In this document: positions 60,546 to 64,000 of the stretch, in pieces
How positions within the stretch are numbered: position 1 is the first letter of the stretch
Layout of the letters: each line of letters begins with the position of its first letter
Source: UBA1924 sp963976625
GTDB taxonomy: Bacteria; Planctomycetota; Phycisphaerae; Phycisphaerales; UBA1924
DNA: 64,000 nt
Assembly (NCBI GenBank): GCA_963976625.1
Contig: CAXBLA010000011.1
Coordinates: 38,691 to 102,690 of the forward strand
Direction: 5' to 3'
Notes under the pieces: model-generated
The model's input: only the letters and a program-made list of their open reading frames with translations
What the model was told of the DNA's origin: nothing
Databases searched by the model: none
Made by a program: the position numbers and the translations under genes

Positions 60546-62192
60546 ATGACCTCCACAGCGCACGCTGAGGCGATCGCTCATCACGCGGACGACCACGACC
60601 CACAGCTGGTCAAGGTCACGCGGGCGCTCGTCTCTGTTTCTGACAAAGCAGGCATCACCGAGCTGGCCAAGAGCCTTCACGCTATGGGCGTTGAGATCAT
60701 CTCCACCGGCGGCACCGCAAAGGCCATCAGCGACGCGGGCGTGCCCGTGCTCGCGATTGATGAGGTCACCGGGTTCCCCGAGATGATGGACGGGCGGGTG
60801 AAAACACTCCATCCCAAGATCCACGGCGGGCTCCTCGCCCGGCGCGATCTGCCCGAGCATGTCGAGTCGATGAACGACCATGGGATCAAGCCGATTGATC
60901 TGGTGATCGTGAATCTGTATCCGTTCGAGGCCACCATCGCCAAAGAAGGCGTGACCGAGCCCGAGGCGATCGAGCAGATCGATATCGGCGGGCCTTCGAT
61001 GGTGCGATCAGCCGCAAAGAACTTCGCGTCCGTCGCGATCGTCACCGATCCATCGCAGTACGCCGCGCTGAGCGAAGAACTCAAGGCCAACAACGGGCAG
61101 ACGACCATCACGCTCCGCAAGCAGCTCTCGGCACAGGCATTTGTCCAAACCGCGAGCTACGACGCGATGATCGCCCAGTGGCTGACCCGCAACGACTCGG
61201 CGACCCCTAATACCCTGACCATGACCTATCGCAAGGCCGATGACCTGCGCTACGGCGAGAACCCGCATCAAGGGGCGGCTTCGTATCGTGCGATCGGATC
61301 GCCCAAGGGCACGCTGGTTGATGCTGAGCAGTTGCACGGGAAGCCGTTGAGTTTTAATAATCTCAATGATGCGTCGGCCGCGCTCGAGCTCGTCCGCGCG
61401 ATGTCGCGCCTCGAGGGCACCGAGCACGCGGCGATCGTTCTCAAGCACACCAACCCCTGCGGGGCCGCGAGCGCGGGCACTGTTGCCCACGCGATTGATC
61501 GTGCGATCGAGGGCGACCCGATGGCCGCGTTCGGCGGAATTTTGGCCGCTTCGACGCGGATCGACCTGGCCGGTGCTCAACGGATCACGGCCGAGGGGAC
61601 CTTCTTTGAAGTGCTGATCGCGCCGTCGTACGATGATGATGCGCTGGTGCTGTTGAGGGAGCGTTGGAAGAACCTGCGGATTCTGGCCGTGGGCGATTCG
61701 ATCCCGGCGATCAGCACCGAGACCAAGTTCATCCCGGGCGGGCTGCTGGTGCAGGACCGCGATTTGATCGTGCCTGATCCGTCGGCGTGGGTGCATGCCT
61801 CAGGCCCGAAGGCGAGCGATGAGCAGCTTCATGGGGCAGCGATGCTCGAAACGGTTTGCCGGGCGTTGTCGTCCAACGCAGTGCTCATCGGCGGGATCGA
61901 CCAGAGCGGCGAAACCCCGGCGGCCCGGCTCTATGGCGCGGGCGCGGGGCAGATGGACCGCGTGGCTTCGTGCCTTGGCGCGGTGCGCAAGGCGGGCGAG
62001 CTGGCCAAGGGTTCGATCGCGCTCTCGGATGCGTTCTTCCCGTTTAGCGATGGGCCGCAGGTGCTGATCGATGCGGGGGTCTCGATGATCGTGCATCCGG
62101 GGGGCTCGAAGCGCGATGGCGATACCTTCGAACTCTGCGAAAAGCACGGCGTCACCTGCATGACCACCGGCGTGCGCCACTTCCGTCATTGA
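60546..62192 (+). CDS. purH: Bifunctional AICAR transformylase / IMP cyclohydrolase
   Basis: The 548-residue enzyme performs the last two steps of IMP synthesis. ALVSVSDKAGITELAKSLHA, ISTGGTAKAI, GRVKTLHPKIHGGLLARRD and NLYPFEATIA belong to the N-terminal cyclohydrolase domain. The C-terminal transformylase has RYGENPHQGAA, KHTNPCGAA (catalytic Lys-His) and AFFPFSDGPQVL-like DAFFPFSDGPQ. AAGGG precedes the ATG; an in-frame ATG 60 bases upstream lies in a small direct repeat (GCGGCCTCGGG-TCAA twice) and is less likely. purL is also in this window, but not in the same operon. Confidence 0.96.
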   Translation: MTSTAHAEAIAHHADDHDPQLVKVTRALVSVSDKAGITELAKSLHAMGVEIISTGGTAKAISDAGVPVLAIDEVTGFPEMMDGRVKTLHPKIHGGLLARRDLPEHVESMNDHGIKPIDLVIVNLYPFEATIAKEGVTEPEAIEQIDIGGPSMVRSAAKNFASVAIVTDPSQYAALSEELKANNGQTTITLRKQLSAQAFVQTASYDAMIAQWLTRNDSATPNTLTMTYRKADDLRYGENPHQGAASYRAIGSPKGTLVDAEQLHGKPLSFNNLNDASAALELVRAMSRLEGTEHAAIVLKHTNPCGAASAGTVAHAIDRAIEGDPMAAFGGILAASTRIDLAGAQRITAEGTFFEVLIAPSYDDDALVLLRERWKNLRILAVGDSIPAISTETKFIPGGLLVQDRDLIVPDPSAWVHASGPKASDEQLHGAAMLETVCRALSSNAVLIGGIDQSGETPAARLYGAGAGQMDRVASCLGAVRKAGELAKGSIALSDAFFPFSDGPQVLIDAGVSMIVHPGGSKRDGDTFELCEKHGVTCMTTGVRHFRH

Positions 62193-62204
62193 GGCAACCG
62201 AGCG

Positions 62205-63260
62205 ATGACCACGATGAAAGCCGCGAGCTATGAACGGTATGGTGCGCCCGCCGTGGTGAGGCTTGTCGATGTGCCTCGCCCTGTCCCCAAGCCAAACGAG
62301 CTGCTGATCCGGGTGAGCGCGACGACGGTGAACTCGGGCGATGCGCGGATGCGCCGGGCTGACTTTGGGTCGCCGATACTGACGATCTTTGGTCGGTTGT
62401 TTCTCGGGATCTTCCGCCCGCGCACGCGAGTGCTCGGCACGGCCTTCGCCGGCGTTGTTGAGTCGATCGGGGACGAGGTGGACCGGTTCAAGGTCGGCGA
62501 TCGGGTCTTTGGATCCGCGGGCATGGGCATGGGGGCGCACAGCGAGTACATCGCGCTCAAACAAGACGCGACGGTGATCGCCACCCCCGAACAACTCAAC
62601 GACGAGCACGCCTCGGCCATCCCCTTCGGCGGGTTCACGGCCCTGTACTTCCTGCGCGATCTGACACAAATCGAGCCCGGGCAACGCGTGCTGGTTGTCG
62701 GGGCGTCGGGCTGCGTGGGGATCAGCGGCGTGCAGTACGCCAAGAGCGTGGGCGCCCATGTGACCGGCGTGTGCTCGGGCAAGAACGCGGAGTTGGTGCG
62801 CTCGCTGGGGGCCGACGAGGTGATCGACTACACGAACGCAGATTTCACGAAGCAAGCCCAGCGGTACGATGTGATCTTTGACACAGTGGGCGGCGTGTCA
62901 TTCGGCGCGTGTAAGGGCGTGCTCAACGACGGCGGGAAGTACCTGGCCACGGAGATGAGCACGGCGATCATCTGCCAGCTGCTTACAACGCGAACCTTTG
63001 GCTGGTTCTTGGGCAAGAAGCGCGTCTTCGGCGGCGTCGCGATGGACAAGCCCGAGTATCTGCGGGTGCTCAAGGGGTTGACCGAGTCGGGCGCCATGGC
63101 GGCGGTGGTTGATCGGGTGTATGGGTTCGATGAAATTCAGGCCGCCCATGCCCGTGTGGATACTGGGCGTAAGGCGGGGAGTGTGGTGGTGCGGATATGC
63201 CACAAAAATTCGATTACGCCCACAGTATTTTTTGGCGCCAATAGTATAATCGAGACTTGA
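62205..63260 (+). CDS. Medium-chain dehydrogenase/reductase with atypical C-terminus
   Basis: A 351-residue NAD(P)-dependent MDR oxidoreductase of the quinone oxidoreductase type. MKAASYERYGAPAVVRLVDV and FAGVVESIGDEVDRFKVGDR form the GroES-like half. VLVVGASGCVGISGVQYAKS is the cofactor motif. No structural zinc cysteine cluster is seen. Family members usually end at about RKAGSVVVRI; here the frame continues for 20 residues as CHKNSITPTVFFGANSIIET, encoded by AT-rich DNA. The gene begins 12 bases after purH. The enzyme class is clear; the substrate is unknown, and the tail may be a recombination scar. Confidence 0.82.
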   Translation: MTTMKAASYERYGAPAVVRLVDVPRPVPKPNELLIRVSATTVNSGDARMRRADFGSPILTIFGRLFLGIFRPRTRVLGTAFAGVVESIGDEVDRFKVGDRVFGSAGMGMGAHSEYIALKQDATVIATPEQLNDEHASAIPFGGFTALYFLRDLTQIEPGQRVLVVGASGCVGISGVQYAKSVGAHVTGVCSGKNAELVRSLGADEVIDYTNADFTKQAQRYDVIFDTVGGVSFGACKGVLNDGGKYLATEMSTAIICQLLTTRTFGWFLGKKRVFGGVAMDKPEYLRVLKGLTESGAMAAVVDRVYGFDEIQAAHARVDTGRKAGSVVVRICHKNSITPTVFFGANSIIET

Positions 63261-63299
63261 ATGTTATCGTGATTGATACAGTACAAGAGGGAATGCTAA

Positions 63300-63941
63300 G
63301 TGGATAATTATCAAGTTCAAACAGACATCTTAAATAAAATCATTGCTGACCATCCAACTATTGAGCACGTGATGGCGAGCTTGATCAAGTCTTACGACAA
63401 ACAGATCACCCCTGAAGTTTCGAAAGCACTGCGCGGAATTGATTTCCAAGCCACATTCGACCACGTAAAACTCTGGTTCGATGCATTGATAGAAAGCTGC
63501 CCTTACGAACCGGACACCATTGCGTTGTACTTTGGCATGTACGACGCCGCGCCGGATGATGACATTCCGTATGAGTACACCCAGCTCTATCTTGACGGCT
63601 CATCAAAATACAGCGAGAATGATGAGGGTGAATGGGCCGGATACTGCTCATGGACAGAAGAATCGGATTATCGATACCCAAATGTTCCGGCTATGCAAGA
63701 GATTGGGAAGCTCTGCAGCAGCATTTCCAATGCTTGCAACTTCAGTTTTTCACAAGCATTTGCAGCGTGCTTAATCATTGAGCTTGTCCCAACAATCGTT
63801 CGCACGCTCGATTTCCAAAGGCACGCTCGCTACCCGATCACGCTTGGACACGATAGTGGCGATTTGTATCTGCTTGGCTATCTCACCCCAGATGGGCTTG
63901 ATAAACCCCAAATCCCTTACAGCTTCTTCTATCGCAAATAG
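63300..63941 (+). CDS. AT-rich gene of unknown function
   Basis: A 213-residue soluble protein I do not recognise. The start is GTG with GAGGG about eight bases upstream. The protein is mostly helical at the start (VQTDILNKIIADHPTIEHVM), has an acidic middle rich in Tyr, Asp and Glu (YEPDTIALYFGMYDAAPDDD), and ends in HDSGDLYLLGYLTPDGLDKP. Codon use and base composition are clearly AT-richer than in purH or lpxA. Together with the altered tail of the preceding gene, this suggests imported DNA at the right edge. An immunity-like or other accessory role is possible but unsupported. Confidence 0.5.
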   Translation: MDNYQVQTDILNKIIADHPTIEHVMASLIKSYDKQITPEVSKALRGIDFQATFDHVKLWFDALIESCPYEPDTIALYFGMYDAAPDDDIPYEYTQLYLDGSSKYSENDEGEWAGYCSWTEESDYRYPNVPAMQEIGKLCSSISNACNFSFSQAFAACLIIELVPTIVRTLDFQRHARYPITLGHDSGDLYLLGYLTPDGLDKPQIPYSFFYRK

Positions 63942-64000
63942 ATCCGCTACAATACCCCCACTGCTCGGGGCGCGGCTATTGGCTGCTGAGAAGAACCCGT

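Overview
The window looks like chromosomal DNA of a Planctomycetota bacterium, most likely class Phycisphaerae. The reasons are: three secreted proteins ending in paired dockerin-like repeats of the DGVLDFFDVSxFLDGF type; two proteins with variant PEP-CTERM tails (VPAPG and VPLPTA, each followed by a hydrophobic stretch and arginines); a GC-rich genome with small operons; and an envelope of Gram-negative type (LpxA, LolA-like protein, entericidin-like lipoprotein) that also has MurJ and an L,D-transpeptidase. The phylum call is an inference from these signatures, not from a marker-gene tree. No prophage, insertion sequence, transposase or CRISPR array is visible.

Layout. 1-9.2 kb: the end of ruvA, manC, a convergent SGNH/MBOAT pair for polysaccharide acylation, ruvX, a translationally coupled LolA-like protein with a TPR/peptidase-MA protein, and an acyltransferase. 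9.3-20.3 kb: rarA, an AT-richer ankyrin-repeat protein, a reprolysin-like metalloprotease and a di-haem peroxidase (both with dockerin tails), 5-formyl-THF cyclo-ligase, a LysM L,D-transpeptidase and an unknown membrane protein. 20.5-28 kb: gyrB and its terminator, then two tandem PilZ / pseudo-receiver / HPt-like paralogues and a PilJ-type hybrid histidine kinase, then tRNA-His. 28-35 kb: pckA behind a structured leader, a DinB-like protein, the murJ-entericidin-SDR operon, an unknown gene and a PEP-CTERM-like protein. 35-41 kb: an unknown gene, an AT-rich gap, a second PEP-CTERM-like protein, HIT, LVIVD-dockerin and SHOCT proteins, and clpX.

41-50 kb: a leftward run that includes a ParA-type ATPase fused to an AMPK-like glycogen-binding domain, followed by a large acidic protein with a MinD-like but P-loop-less core; then aroB-rsfS and the overlapping lpxA / MBL hydrolase / methyltransferase set. 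49-64 kb: lipB, rnhA, a Pmp3/YqaE peptide, a PurS-PurS-PurL fusion, an HDOD-GGDEF-REC protein, an NtrC-type regulator with ruvC and ribE, a PQQ-propeller lipoprotein, purH, a medium-chain dehydrogenase whose C-terminus runs into AT-rich DNA, and an AT-rich unknown gene.

Most genes are housekeeping. The most unusual content is (i) the ParA-CBM48 fusion and its MinD-like neighbour, (ii) the two PilZ proteins that keep their c-di-GMP motifs while losing their phosphorelay residues, encoded just before a hybrid kinase, and (iii) surface proteins with dockerin tails but no cohesin in view. Three small genes (entericidin-like, Pmp3-like and a TTG-start membrane protein) would be easy to miss.
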